The notes: generated from the sequence alone by a model not told the origin. Shown: positions 45,300-54,786, counted from the stretch's first letter. The stretch is DNA of 64,000 bases from Vibrio crassostreae (GCF_024347415.1 NZ_AP025476.1:186001-250000), one strand, 5' to 3'. A program made the numbers and translations.

Positions 45300-46480
45300 A
45301 CTACTTATTGAAATACCCATTACAGTTTTTGTTCTTATTTGTTTTCACATTAAATTTATTCAACCCTTTGATTTTTTCATTATCACTTCCATTTTATTTT
45401 TTTGTGCCTTTTTTGTTGGCGTTATTTATAGTGAAAGGGTTGTTTTCAGATAGGGTGATGATTTCTAATTTCTTATTTTTGGTTTTATTATCATCTTTGT
45501 TTTTTACACCGTCTGTTATTTTTAGTGAGCACTCAGATGTTTCGTTGTTTAAGTTTTTGAGCTTTTTTTTGACGCTAACTTGCATTTACAACATATATAA
45601 GAATTGTGATTTCGATTGTTTTAGATTTATCCTGAATTTATTTAGAATTGCAATTTTACTTTCGATGGTTATTTTTGTTGTAGGTCTTGGATATCCTAGG
45701 AATGATACCGGCTTTAGCGGTTTTCTAAACCATCCTCAAGCTTTTGGTATTTTTCTTTCTGTTTATATATCAATAGAAGCTTTTTTTTATAAAAAGCTTG
45801 ATGTCAATTTTAATGTTACCCAGTTATTTTTTGTTTCGATATCTGTTGTTATGCTAATAATGACGGAATCCAGAACGGGTTTTTTTTCCCTTTTTATTTC
45901 TTTGCCTTTACTTTTAGAGCTTAATCCGAGGCGCATTTTTAGCTCTAAAAAAAGCATTCTGATCTTGATGTTAGCGATCGTGCTTTTAGTTGTTTTTTCA
46001 AATTCTGTTATTTCTATTATTGATAACATTGTGTCAAAAAGTGGTCGGTCAAGTGGTGATTTAATTGAGTCGTTGGAACAGTCCAGATTATACCTGGCTC
46101 AAGCTTCCATGTGTGATTTTAATAATTCGCCATTATGGGGGACTGGATTTCAAATTAGTACTGGTGTTTGTGGTCTAAAACCAATGCAAGTCGAGTATGC
46201 ATTTGGATTACCGATATCTGCTCCAGTTGAGAAGGGTGTCTTTTTCTCTGCTCTTATTGGTGAATCTGGGTTATTGGGTGTTTTGGGTTTTATTATTATA
46301 ATCGGTTATTTGGTTTTTATTTGTATTAGGAATAATAATTATAGTGCTACTGGAGTTATTTCTCTTTGTTTGCTTACTAATTTAGGAGAGTCTACATTGT
46401 TTTCTTTAGGTGGTATAGGCGGATTAATTTGGGCTTCAATAGTATTGGTGACATTTTATAAGAATGATGTAGTGGATTGA
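45296..46480 (+). CDS. wzy: Polymerase Wzy (Wzy_C type), operon 2
   Basis: A 394-residue polytopic protein with about 10-12 helices. MTESRTGFFSLFISLPLLLE near 190-209 contains the ESRTGF form of the O-antigen polymerase motif, and SRLYLAQASMCDFNNSPLWG (near 263) lies in the periplasmic loop before another GxGxQ-like site (GTGFQISTG). GTG start overlapping the preceding TGA. It is the Wzy of operon 2 and differs in family type from the EpsG-like Wzy of operon 1. Confidence 0.8.
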   Translation: MNYLLKYPLQFLFLFVFTLNLFNPLIFSLSLPFYFFVPFLLALFIVKGLFSDRVMISNFLFLVLLSSLFFTPSVIFSEHSDVSLFKFLSFFLTLTCIYNIYKNCDFDCFRFILNLFRIAILLSMVIFVVGLGYPRNDTGFSGFLNHPQAFGIFLSVYISIEAFFYKKLDVNFNVTQLFFVSISVVMLIMTESRTGFFSLFISLPLLLELNPRRIFSSKKSILILMLAIVLLVVFSNSVISIIDNIVSKSGRSSGDLIESLEQSRLYLAQASMCDFNNSPLWGTGFQISTGVCGLKPMQVEYAFGLPISAPVEKGVFFSALIGESGLLGVLGFIIIIGYLVFICIRNNNYSATGVISLCLLTNLGESTLFSLGGIGGLIWASIVLVTFYKNDVVD

Positions 46481-46482
46481 AA

Positions 46483-47634
46483 ATGGTAAATGTAATTATC
46501 TCAAGTAAGTATAACTATCCTGCGTACAAAGCTGGCGGCCCAATACAAAGCGTATTTAATATGATCGACATGCTCAAAGGAAACGCAAACTTTAAGTTTA
46601 AAGTTCTTTCAAGCAATGAGGACATTGATGGGACTATAATATCTAATGAAGTTTTTTCCCTTTTTGGTAAAAGTGAGTTCTACTATAGTCGTGGAATTAT
46701 AAGATACACTTTTAAACTTCTATCCCAATCTAGAAAATCAAAAGTACTGTATCTAAACAGTTTGTTCGATCCTGTATACACTCTTATTCCTTTATTACTT
46801 TTTAAAGCGGGCTTGATCTCACCTGAAAAGGTAATAGTTGCTCCTAGAGGGCAGTTATATAGCGAGGCAATTTCTAAAGGGTATAGTAAAAAAAAACTAT
46901 ACCTTAGAATTCTTAAAAAAATAGGTGTTTTTAACAGTGTTCATTTTCATGCTACCTCAATTGATGAAGTTGAACAGATTAGAAAAGAAAATTTTTCTGA
47001 AAAAACAGAAGTTTCTTTTATTGAAAATGTTCCAGATTACTCTCTATTGGGCAAGGCCATAGTTAATAATAAAATGGCTCATAAAATTAATATAACATAT
47101 GCTGCTCGTGTCGTTCCTCATAAAAACTTACTGTTCGCCCTAAAAACGATAAAATTATCGGGCTGTTGTAATGTTCATATTGATGCGTATGGTGCAATTG
47201 AGGATGCTGCTTACTACAGTGAGTGTGTTAATTTTTCTCAAAAAAACAATATATCTATAAGTTTTAAAGGTCCCAAAGATCGTCCAGAATTAATGGAAGC
47301 TGTTGCGTCTTCAGATTTGTTCTTTTTGCCAACTAAAAGTGAAAATTTTGGTCATTCAATTTTTGAGTCACTTTCACTAGGAGTTCCTGTTTTAATTTCA
47401 AATAATACCCCATTTAAAATGTTAGTTGATCATGACGCTGGCTTTGATATCTCTTTGGAATCTATATCTGATTTTGTTGATGCGATAAAATTTTACTACT
47501 CTTTAGATGGTGATAAATACCAGAAATATGCAGATTCTGCAAAGTCATATATTTTTGAAAATAATTTCAGTAAAATTGAAAAATTAAAATTAAATTATTC
47601 TAAATTGTTTGCAACAGAGGAAGGAAATGTTTAA
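46483..47634 (+). CDS. GT4 glycosyltransferase, operon 2
   Basis: A 383-residue GT4 enzyme starting at ATG 46483 (TTG at 46477 overlapping wzy is an alternative). YPAYKAGGPIQSVFNMIDML is the acceptor loop; ITYAARVVPHKNLLFALKTI and FFLPTKSENFGHSIFESLSL (E-x7-E) define the donor domain. The last codons overlap the second fnlA. Confidence 0.83.
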   Translation: MVNVIISSKYNYPAYKAGGPIQSVFNMIDMLKGNANFKFKVLSSNEDIDGTIISNEVFSLFGKSEFYYSRGIIRYTFKLLSQSRKSKVLYLNSLFDPVYTLIPLLLFKAGLISPEKVIVAPRGQLYSEAISKGYSKKKLYLRILKKIGVFNSVHFHATSIDEVEQIRKENFSEKTEVSFIENVPDYSLLGKAIVNNKMAHKINITYAARVVPHKNLLFALKTIKLSGCCNVHIDAYGAIEDAAYYSECVNFSQKNNISISFKGPKDRPELMEAVASSDLFFLPTKSENFGHSIFESLSLGVPVLISNNTPFKMLVDHDAGFDISLESISDFVDAIKFYYSLDGDKYQKYADSAKSYIFENNFSKIEKLKLNYSKLFATEEGNV

Positions 47635-48664
47635 AGATAAAGTGTTATTAATTACTGGTGGTACAGGATCATTTGGTAATGCTGTACTAAACCGTTTTTT
47701 GGAAACAGATATCAAAGAAATTCGTATTTTCTCACGCGATGAGAAAAAACAAGATGACATGCGTAAAAAATACAATTCACCAAAGTTGAAGTTTTATATC
47801 GGTGATGTACGAGATTATAACTCCATTCTATCGGCTACACGTGGTGTTGACTTTGTTTTCCATGCTGCAGCTCTGAAACAAGTACCTTCGTGTGAGTTCC
47901 ATCCAATGGAAGCTGTAAAGACAAATGTTCTAGGTACTGAAAACGTGTTAGAAGCGTGTATTGCAAACGAAGTGTCGCGAGTTGTCTGTTTGAGTACAGA
48001 TAAAGCGGTTTACCCAATAAATGCTATGGGTATTTCAAAAGCGATGATGGAAAAAGTCATTGTTGCTAAATCGCGTAATGTTGATCCTAACAAGACAGTT
48101 ATATCGGCAACGCGTTACGGCAATGTCATGGCATCTCGTGGTTCGGTTATTCCGCTGTTTTTGCGTCAAATTATAAATGGTGATGCAATCACAATTACAG
48201 ACCCGAATATGACACGTTTTATGATGACATTGAATGATGCTGTCGATCTTGTATTGCATGCATTTACACATGGTATTAATGGCGACATCTTCGTGCAAAA
48301 AGCGCCTGCTGCAACTATTGATGTTTTAGTGCAGGCTTTAAAAACCATAACGTCTAAACCCGCACATGAAGTCAATGTGATAGGCACTCGTCATGGTGAA
48401 AAACTGTATGAAGCATTGTGTAGCCGTGAAGAGATGTTTGTTGCTGAAGACCAAGGGGGGTACTACCGAATCCCTTCAGACAACAGAGATTTAAACTATT
48501 CACAATACGTTGAAGAGGGAGAACAAGACTTAAGCGTTATTGAAGATTACAACTCTCATAATACCGATCGTTTAGATGTAGCGGGCATGATTAAGTTACT
48601 TCATAAGTTGGATTTTATTGCTGATATAGCAGCTGGCAGTCTTAACGTGCCTGAAGGTGTGTAA
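47627..48664 (+). CDS. fnlA: UDP-GlcNAc 4,6-dehydratase/5-epimerase FnlA, copy 2
   Basis: A 345-residue paralogue of the gene at 12594, same length and motifs (ITGGTGSFGNAVLNRF; STDKAVYPINAMGISKAMM). By eye about 16 of 345 residues differ, for example Asp21 to Asn and Met to Thr in ALKTITSK. The ATG at 47627 has GAGGAAGG upstream and overlaps the GT4 by 8 bp. Confidence 0.9.
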   Translation: MFKDKVLLITGGTGSFGNAVLNRFLETDIKEIRIFSRDEKKQDDMRKKYNSPKLKFYIGDVRDYNSILSATRGVDFVFHAAALKQVPSCEFHPMEAVKTNVLGTENVLEACIANEVSRVVCLSTDKAVYPINAMGISKAMMEKVIVAKSRNVDPNKTVISATRYGNVMASRGSVIPLFLRQIINGDAITITDPNMTRFMMTLNDAVDLVLHAFTHGINGDIFVQKAPAATIDVLVQALKTITSKPAHEVNVIGTRHGEKLYEALCSREEMFVAEDQGGYYRIPSDNRDLNYSQYVEEGEQDLSVIEDYNSHNTDRLDVAGMIKLLHKLDFIADIAAGSLNVPEGV

Positions 48665-49767
48665 TGAGAATTTTAGTTACAGGCGCAAAAGGCTTTATTG
48701 GCAAAAACTTGTGTTTTCAATTAGAAGAGCAAGGTTTTACAGATATTGTTAAAATTGACCGAGACCATTCACTTCAAAAGTTAGACAATGCATTAGAAAC
48801 AGCAGATTTCATTTATCATTTGGCTGGGGTCAATCGCCCTAAAAGTGACGATGAATTCAAACAAGGCAATACTGGCCTAACTTCGCATATTGTAACCAAG
48901 CTAAACGAGCTTAACAAAGCTACACCCATTCTTCTTACTTCTTCTATACAAGCTGAGCAATCGAACCCATACGGTGTTAGTAAGGCTCAGGCCGAAGATG
49001 TTGTAAAAGAGTATGGTTTAAAGTCTCAAGCAAAAGTTTATATCTATCGTTTGCCAAATGTCTTTGGTAAGTGGTGTCGACCAAATTACAACTCAATGGT
49101 CGCTACTTTTTGCCATAATATAGCCAATGATCTACCGTTAACGATCAACGACCCTGCCGCAAAAGTTAACTTAGTTTATATAGATACAGTTTGCGAACAT
49201 TTCATTCATCATCTGAATCATGATGAGAAGTCAGGTGAGCAATCAATTAAGCCAATCTACCCAACAACGGTTGGTGAAGTTGCTAACGCACTTGAGTCAT
49301 TTAAAAAAAGTAAATCTTCTTTAATAACGGAAAATGTAGGTTCTGGCTTCTTACGAGCACTTTATTCGACCTACATTAGTTACTATTCCCCAGAACAGTT
49401 CTCATATACGGTTCCTGCTTATACAGATCCTCGTGGTTCTTTTTGTGAGCTTTTGAAAACTAAAGATGCTGGGCAGTTCTCTTTCTTTACTGCTCATCCG
49501 GGTATCACGCGTGGCGGGCATTATCATCATTCAAAAAATGAGAAATTCTTGGTTATTAAGGGGCAAGCAAGATTTCGATTTGAACATATCTCAACTGGTG
49601 AATGCTACGAGTTAGATGTTACGGGGGATGATTACCGAGTAGTGGAAACCGTGCCTGGTTGGACACATGATGTGACAAATATAGGCGACTTGGAACTAAT
49701 CGTAATGCTATGGGCCAACGAAATTTTTGATCGAGATAAACCAGACACTTTTGCAAAGCCGCTGTAG
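48664..49767 (+). CDS. fnlB: UDP-FucNAc pathway reductase/epimerase FnlB, copy 2
   Basis: A 367-residue SDR-plus-cupin enzyme, same architecture as copy 1: ILVTGAKGFIGKNLCF at 3-18, SNPYGVSKAQAED with the YxxxK dyad, and the cupin HPGITRGGHYHHSKNEKF. It is the most diverged of the three paralogous pairs, especially in the first 160 residues. Confidence 0.9.
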   Translation: MRILVTGAKGFIGKNLCFQLEEQGFTDIVKIDRDHSLQKLDNALETADFIYHLAGVNRPKSDDEFKQGNTGLTSHIVTKLNELNKATPILLTSSIQAEQSNPYGVSKAQAEDVVKEYGLKSQAKVYIYRLPNVFGKWCRPNYNSMVATFCHNIANDLPLTINDPAAKVNLVYIDTVCEHFIHHLNHDEKSGEQSIKPIYPTTVGEVANALESFKKSKSSLITENVGSGFLRALYSTYISYYSPEQFSYTVPAYTDPRGSFCELLKTKDAGQFSFFTAHPGITRGGHYHHSKNEKFLVIKGQARFRFEHISTGECYELDVTGDDYRVVETVPGWTHDVTNIGDLELIVMLWANEIFDRDKPDTFAKPL

Positions 49768-49775
49768 GAATAAAA

Positions 49776-50906
49776 ATGAAAAAACTAAAAGTAATGTCAG
49801 TGGTCGGTACTCGACCTGAAATCATTCGATTATCTAGAGTGTTAGCTAAATTGGATGAACACTGTGACCATGTTCTTGTCCATACTGGTCAAAATTACGA
49901 CTTCGAGCTCAACGAAGTCTTTTTTAGTGATTTGGGCGTACGTAAACCGGATTATTTCTTAAGTGCTGCAGGTAAAAATGCAGCAGAGACTATCGGGCAA
50001 GTGATCATCAAGGTGGATCAAGCATTAGAAGAGATCCAGCCAGATGCAATGTTAGTATTGGGTGATACTAATTCTTGCTTGTCTGCTATACCCGCAAAAC
50101 GTCGTAAAGTACCCATTTTTCATATGGAAGCAGGCAATCGCTGTTTTGATCAACGTGTACCAGAAGAAACTAACCGTCGTATTGTTGATCACACCGCCGA
50201 TATCAACCTAACTTACAGCTCGATTGCGCGAGATTACTTACTGGCGGAAGGTCTACCTGCTGATCGTGTGATTAAAACAGGCAGTCCAATGTTTGAGGTA
50301 TTAAGTCACTATATGCCTCAAATTGATGGCTCAGATGTATTATCTCGTTTGGGAATTGAAAAGGGACAATTTTTTGTGGTGAGCGCTCACCGTGAAGAAA
50401 ACGTAGATTCTCCGAAACAGCTGGCAAAACTAGCTGAAACTTTGAATAAAGTTGCAGAGAAGTATGACTTACCAGTTATCGTATCAACTCACCCGAGAAC
50501 TCGTAACCGAATTGAAGCGCAGGGCGTAGAATTTCATCCTAACATCCAGTTATTAAAGCCTCTGGGTTTCCACGATTACAACCACCTTCAAAAGAATGCT
50601 AAGGCGGTGCTGTCTGACAGTGGAACCATAAATGAAGAATCATCCATTATGAACTTTCCAGCACTAAACCTTCGTGAGGCTCATGAGCGCCCAGAGGGAA
50701 TGGAAGAGGCTTCGGTCATGATGGTTGGTCTAGATGTCGAGCGTGTAATGCAAGCGCTGCAAATTTTAGAGACTCAGCCAAGTGGTAATGAGCGACTATT
50801 ACGCCCAGTATACGATTACAGCATGCCGAATGTATCTGACAAAATGGTGAGAATCATTCACTCGTATACGGATTACGTAAAGCGAGTCGTTTGGAAAGAG
50901 TATTAA
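49776..50906 (+). CDS. fnlC: UDP-N-acetyl-L-fucosamine 2-epimerase FnlC, copy 2
   Basis: A 376-residue WecB-fold epimerase, with KKLKVMSVVGTRPEIIRL at the start and HMEAGNRCFDQRVPEETNR as in copy 1. About 94% of residues match copy 1 by eye. A strong intercistronic inverted repeat follows the stop. Confidence 0.9.
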   Translation: MKKLKVMSVVGTRPEIIRLSRVLAKLDEHCDHVLVHTGQNYDFELNEVFFSDLGVRKPDYFLSAAGKNAAETIGQVIIKVDQALEEIQPDAMLVLGDTNSCLSAIPAKRRKVPIFHMEAGNRCFDQRVPEETNRRIVDHTADINLTYSSIARDYLLAEGLPADRVIKTGSPMFEVLSHYMPQIDGSDVLSRLGIEKGQFFVVSAHREENVDSPKQLAKLAETLNKVAEKYDLPVIVSTHPRTRNRIEAQGVEFHPNIQLLKPLGFHDYNHLQKNAKAVLSDSGTINEESSIMNFPALNLREAHERPEGMEEASVMMVGLDVERVMQALQILETQPSGNERLLRPVYDYSMPNVSDKMVRIIHSYTDYVKRVVWKEY

Positions 50907-50939
50907 GTGAGTTAACTCGTGAGGTTAACTCACGAGTTA
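50907..50939 (+). other. Two overlapping hairpins between fnlC-2 and wbuB
   Basis: Two mutually exclusive perfect stems occupy the 49-bp gap: GTGAGTTAAC/GTTAACTCAC (50907-50916 with 50924-50933) and TAACTCGTGAG/CTCACGAGTTA (50913-50923 with 50929-50939, loop GTTAA). The first begins directly after the fnlC stop. There is no U tract, so a switch, RNA stabiliser or protein site is more likely than a terminator. Confidence 0.75.
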
Positions 50940-50955
50940 CAAGATAGAGTCATAT

Positions 50956-52164
50956 ATGAAAATTCTTTTGTTAACTCAATGGTTTGACCCAGAACCTACC
51001 TTTAAAGGTCTTCTTTTTGCTCAAGCTCTACGTGATGAGGGCCATGAGGTTGAAGTGCTTACTGGCTTCCCGAATTATCCTGGCGGTAAAGTTTACGATG
51101 GCTATAAAATTAACTTTTACCAAAAAGAGGTTATGGATGGGATAACTATCCATCGAGCACCTTTGTATCCAAGCCACGATGGCTCTGCAGCTAAACGAAT
51201 TTTAAATTATATGTCATTCGCGATTAGTACTTTTCTTGTAGGACTGATAAAAACTAGAAATATAGATGTTATTTATAGTTATCACCCTCCTTTAACAACA
51301 TCCTTGTCAGCTTGTTTATTGGGATTTTGTAAAAGGGCTCCTTTTATTGTCGATGTACAGGACTTATGGCCTGATACATTATCTGCGACAGGGATGATTA
51401 GTAACAGAAAAGTTCTTAACATAGTCGGAAAAGTTTGTGACTTCGTATATAAGAGAGCATCTAAAGTTGTTGTCTTATCACCGGGTTTCAAAAAAAGAAT
51501 AGTGTCTAGGGGGGTTCCCGCTAAAAAGGTAGAAGTTATTTATAACTGGTGTAACGAGCCTGCTTTAAGTAATTTTGAACAAACGGAAGTTAAGTTGCCT
51601 GATAATGGGAATTTAAATTTGTTATTTGCTGGCAATCTTGGTTTTGCTCAAGGGCTCCCTTCGATTATTCAAGCTGCGAATATATTACAAAGTAAAAATG
51701 TTGGCGTAAATATTGTACTTCTGGGTGATGGTGTTGCTAAACAGTCAGCAGTAGAAAGCGCTGAAGAAATGAACTTAAGTAACGTACATTTCTTACCAAG
51801 GGTTTCTATGCAACAAGTTGGTTCGCTGCTTTCTGAGGCGGATATGCTTCTGGTGCATTTAAACAAAAATGAATTATTCGAAATCACAGTGCCATCGAGA
51901 ACCCAAGCAAACATGGCAATGGGTAAACCCATTGTTATGGGAGTTGCGGGTGACGCTTCTGATTTAATTAATAAAGCTAAAGCTGGTGTTTCTTGTCAAC
52001 CTGATAATCCGGAATCTTTAGCTGAAGCCGTAATGCATGTCTGTTCTTTAACGGAGTTGGAAAGGTTAAGCTTAGGTGAAGCTGGTAAAGAGTATTACGA
52101 ACAACATCTTTCTCTGAAGCAAGGTGTTAATAAGTTTATCTCGATTTTTGAGGACGTTAAGTGA
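50956..52164 (+). CDS. wbuB: WbuB-like L-fucosamine glycosyltransferase (GT4)
   Basis: A 402-residue GT4 enzyme closely resembling WbuB, the FucNAc transferase that accompanies fnlABC in E. coli O26. LLTQWFDPEPTFKGLLFAQ (5-23) is the acceptor start, FIVDVQDLWPDTLSATGMI near 129-147 the mid signature, LLFAGNLGFAQGLPSIIQAA the donor domain, and VPSRTQANMAMGKPIVMGVA the C-terminal sugar site. It supports L-FucNAc as a sugar of the operon 2 glycan. GTGA overlap with the next gene. Confidence 0.82.
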   Translation: MKILLLTQWFDPEPTFKGLLFAQALRDEGHEVEVLTGFPNYPGGKVYDGYKINFYQKEVMDGITIHRAPLYPSHDGSAAKRILNYMSFAISTFLVGLIKTRNIDVIYSYHPPLTTSLSACLLGFCKRAPFIVDVQDLWPDTLSATGMISNRKVLNIVGKVCDFVYKRASKVVVLSPGFKKRIVSRGVPAKKVEVIYNWCNEPALSNFEQTEVKLPDNGNLNLLFAGNLGFAQGLPSIIQAANILQSKNVGVNIVLLGDGVAKQSAVESAEEMNLSNVHFLPRVSMQQVGSLLSEADMLLVHLNKNELFEITVPSRTQANMAMGKPIVMGVAGDASDLINKAKAGVSCQPDNPESLAEAVMHVCSLTELERLSLGEAGKEYYEQHLSLKQGVNKFISIFEDVK

Positions 52165-52769
52165 AAAGAATTTTTGACTTTATTGTATCTTTAACGGCTT
52201 TAATTGTATTTTTGCCTATCATTGCCTTCGTTGCTTGGAAGATTCGCAAAAATCTTGGATCTCCCGTTTTATTTCGCCAAACGCGTCCTGGTTTAAACGG
52301 AAAACCATTTGAAATGGTGAAGTTTCGAAGTATGAAAGATGCTGTTGATGCTAATGGCAACCCACTACCTGATGACGAGCGCATGACGCCGTTTGGTGAC
52401 AAGTTACGTTCAAGCAGCCTCGATGAGTTACCGGGCCTTTGGAACGTTTTGAAGGGTGATATGAGTTTAGTCGGCCCTCGTCCTTTATTAGTGCAATATC
52501 TTCCCCTTTATAACAAAGAGCAAGCTCGCCGCCATGACGTTCGTCCTGGGATAACGGGATGGGCGCAAATTAACGGGCGCAATGCAATCAGTTGGGAAGA
52601 GAAGTTCGCATTAGACGTTTGGTATGTCGATAACCGAACCCTTTGGCTAGATATTAAAATTCTTTTCTTAACGGTAAAAAAAGTCTTTGTAAAAGAGGGC
52701 ATATCAGCAGAAGGGCATGTCACCATAGAACCTTTTATGGGCTCATCGCATCAAGGTAATAATCAATAA
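52161..52769 (+). CDS. PglC-type phosphoglycosyltransferase
   Basis: A 202-residue monotopic phosphoglycosyltransferase (short PglC/WcaJ C-domain type) with one re-entrant N-terminal helix (IFDFIVSLTALIVFLPIIAF). Catalytic and binding motifs are VKFRSMKDA (near 50), the Asp-Glu dyad in SSLDELPGLWNVLKGDMS (near 90), LVGPRPLL and DVRPGITGWAQINGRN (near 128-143). It moves sugar-1-phosphate to undecaprenyl phosphate and so starts the operon 2 glycan. With the three genes that follow it makes a pathway for diNAcBac-type initiation. Confidence 0.88.
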   Translation: MKRIFDFIVSLTALIVFLPIIAFVAWKIRKNLGSPVLFRQTRPGLNGKPFEMVKFRSMKDAVDANGNPLPDDERMTPFGDKLRSSSLDELPGLWNVLKGDMSLVGPRPLLVQYLPLYNKEQARRHDVRPGITGWAQINGRNAISWEEKFALDVWYVDNRTLWLDIKILFLTVKKVFVKEGISAEGHVTIEPFMGSSHQGNNQ

Positions 52770-53395
52770 TGAAAAGCTGCGCTATTTTAGGTGCGAGTGG
52801 GCATGGAAAAGTAATCGCCGAGATAGCTGAACTTAACGGCTATCAGAATATTGTGTTTTTTGATGACAGTTGGCCAAGCTTAAAATCCGTTGAGCATTGG
52901 TCTGTGTCTGGTGATACAAGTACGCTTCTTTCTAACGTGAAAGAGTATGACCTGACTGTTGTCGCGATTGGTCACAATGCGACTCGCTGTTCCAAACAGC
53001 GTGAATTGACTTCTGCGGGAGCGAACTTTGGTGTGCTTGTTCACCCAAGTGCAGTAATTAGCAAGTACGCCAATATTGGCAAAGGTTCGGTTGTTATGGC
53101 GAATGCGGTCGTGAACCCCTTTAGTCATATTGGTGTGAGCTGCATTATTAATACTGGCTCCACTGTTGATCACGACTGCAAGCTCGCTGAAGGTGTCCAC
53201 ATTAGTCCGGGTGTTAACTTAGCTGGTGGCGTTGAAGTTGGCAAAAACACTTGGATAGGAATCGGTAGCCAAGTTAAACAGCTTGTTGTTATTGGGTGTG
53301 ATTCAGTCGTTGGTGCTGGTTCAACGGTTATCAATAATATTCCAAATTTTAAAACCGTCGTGGGCTCTCCAGCTCATGAGCTTATCAAATCATAA
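52769..53395 (+). CDS. PglD/NeuD-type sugar N-acetyltransferase
   Basis: A 208-residue protein with an N-terminal Rossmann-like domain (SCAILGASGHGKVIAEIAEL, UDP-sugar binding) and a C-terminal left-handed beta-helix of hexapeptide repeats, with NTGSTVDHDCKLAEGVHISP near 128-147 carrying the catalytic His of PglD. It should N-acetylate the 4-amino sugar made by the next gene's enzyme. Confidence 0.87.
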   Translation: MKSCAILGASGHGKVIAEIAELNGYQNIVFFDDSWPSLKSVEHWSVSGDTSTLLSNVKEYDLTVVAIGHNATRCSKQRELTSAGANFGVLVHPSAVISKYANIGKGSVVMANAVVNPFSHIGVSCIINTGSTVDHDCKLAEGVHISPGVNLAGGVEVGKNTWIGIGSQVKQLVVIGCDSVVGAGSTVINNIPNFKTVVGSPAHELIKS

Positions 53396-53420
53396 AAATT
53401 AAAACTGATTAGGTGACATC

Positions 53421-54596
53421 GTGCTTAATACATCATTTTCCCCATGGCCTTCGTTTACTCAAGAAGAAGCGGACGCCGTAAGTAAGGTTGTACTTTCAAA
53501 TAAAGTAAACTACTGGACGGGTCAAGAAGGTCGTGAGTTTGAAAAAGAGTTTGCGGCTTGGGTTGGCTGTGAATATGCAGTGGCTCTGGGTAACGGTACG
53601 CTAGCGTTAGATGTTGCATTAAAAGCATTTGGGGTTGCTCAGGGTGATGAAGTGATCACCACATCTCGCACTTTCTTAGCATCAGCTTCGTCTATTGTAA
53701 CGGCTGGTGCGACGCCTGTTTTTGCGGATGTTGATCTGAATAGTCAAAACATCACGGCTGAATCGATACAAGCGGTACTTACACCAAAAACTAAAGTCGT
53801 GATTGTTGTTCACCTTGCGGGTATGCCAGCCGAGATGGATGCCATTATGGCGCTTTCTGAACAGCATGGCTTTAAGGTTATTGAAGATTGTGCTCAAGCA
53901 CACGGTGCGAAGTATAAAGGTCGTAGTGTCGGTACGATTGGTCATATTGGTGCTTGGTCCTTCTGCCAAGACAAGATCATGACCACGGGCGGCGAAGGCG
54001 GCATGGTAACCACTAACGACAAAGATCTATGGTCGTTTATGTGGTCTTATAAAGATCACGGTAAAAGCTTTGATGCTATTTACAACCGCGAGCACCCACC
54101 GGGCTTCCGTTGGCTTCATGAAAGCTTTGGTACCAACTGGCGCATGACAGAAATGCAAGCCGTTATTGGGCGTATCCAAATTCAACGCATGGCTGAGTGG
54201 ACGCACAAGCGTCAAGCGAATGCTGCTGTGATTGAAGCGGCTATTGCTGATCTTGCTATTATTCGTAGTGTGGATATTCCTGAATACATTGAGCATGCAG
54301 AATATAAACATTATATGTTTATTCGCCCTGAACATTTAAAGCCAGGTTGGACTCGCGATAAAATTGTTGATGCGATTGTTGAACACGGTGTACCCGCATA
54401 TCAAGGCAGTTGTTCTGAGGTTTACCGAGAAAAAGCATTTGATGGCACAAGCTTCAGGCCAGAAACACCATTAAAGAATGCGGTTGAGCTAGGTGAAACC
54501 AGCTTAATGTTTTTAGTGCACCCAACCTTAACGCAGGATGAGATCGACAAAACGGCTGAAGTGCTGCGTGCAATTTTACTTGAAGCACAAGCTTAA
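53421..54596 (+). CDS. PglE-type UDP-sugar aminotransferase
   Basis: A 391-residue PLP enzyme of the DegT/DnrJ/EryC1/StrS family. GNGTLALDVALKAFGVAQGD near 53-72, VIEDCAQAHGAKYKG near 153-167 and the Schiff-base Lys in SFCQDKIMTTGGEGG near 180-194 define it. It puts an amino group at C4 of the 4-keto sugar from the pglF/wbpM-like dehydratase. GTG start with AGGTGA upstream. Confidence 0.87.
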   Translation: MLNTSFSPWPSFTQEEADAVSKVVLSNKVNYWTGQEGREFEKEFAAWVGCEYAVALGNGTLALDVALKAFGVAQGDEVITTSRTFLASASSIVTAGATPVFADVDLNSQNITAESIQAVLTPKTKVVIVVHLAGMPAEMDAIMALSEQHGFKVIEDCAQAHGAKYKGRSVGTIGHIGAWSFCQDKIMTTGGEGGMVTTNDKDLWSFMWSYKDHGKSFDAIYNREHPPGFRWLHESFGTNWRMTEMQAVIGRIQIQRMAEWTHKRQANAAVIEAAIADLAIIRSVDIPEYIEHAEYKHYMFIRPEHLKPGWTRDKIVDAIVEHGVPAYQGSCSEVYREKAFDGTSFRPETPLKNAVELGETSLMFLVHPTLTQDEIDKTAEVLRAILLEAQA

Positions 54597-54651
54597 CCAT
54601 CCTCATAAGTAATAAAGAGCTTTTTCTTTAAGCACCTTTGGTCTCAACATT

Positions 54652-54687
54652 ATTGGCTTATTGGCTTATTGGCTTATTGGCTTATTG
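54652..54687 (+). repeat. 8-bp simple repeat (ATTGGCTT)4.5
   Basis: Four exact tandem copies of ATTGGCTT (54652-54659, 54660-54667, 54668-54675, 54676-54683) plus ATTG. They lie after the aminotransferase stop and before a terminator, in an untranslated tail. Such tracts change length by slippage. Confidence 0.92.
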
Positions 54688-54748
54688 CTGAATGTTCAAT
54701 ATATGAGATGCCCGTTAGCTTAAGCTCGTTTTTAAGCTTTCACCAACC

Positions 54749-54786
54749 CCCCAATAGCTTAAAGTTGTCGAACTGTTGGGGTTTTT
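54749..54786 (+). terminator. Terminator of glycan operon 2
   Basis: CCCCAATAG pairs with CTGTTGGGG (one G-T pair), 15-nt loop, followed by TTTTT. It sits 150 bp after the aminotransferase stop and separates it from the pglF/wbpM-like gene. Confidence 0.8.
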
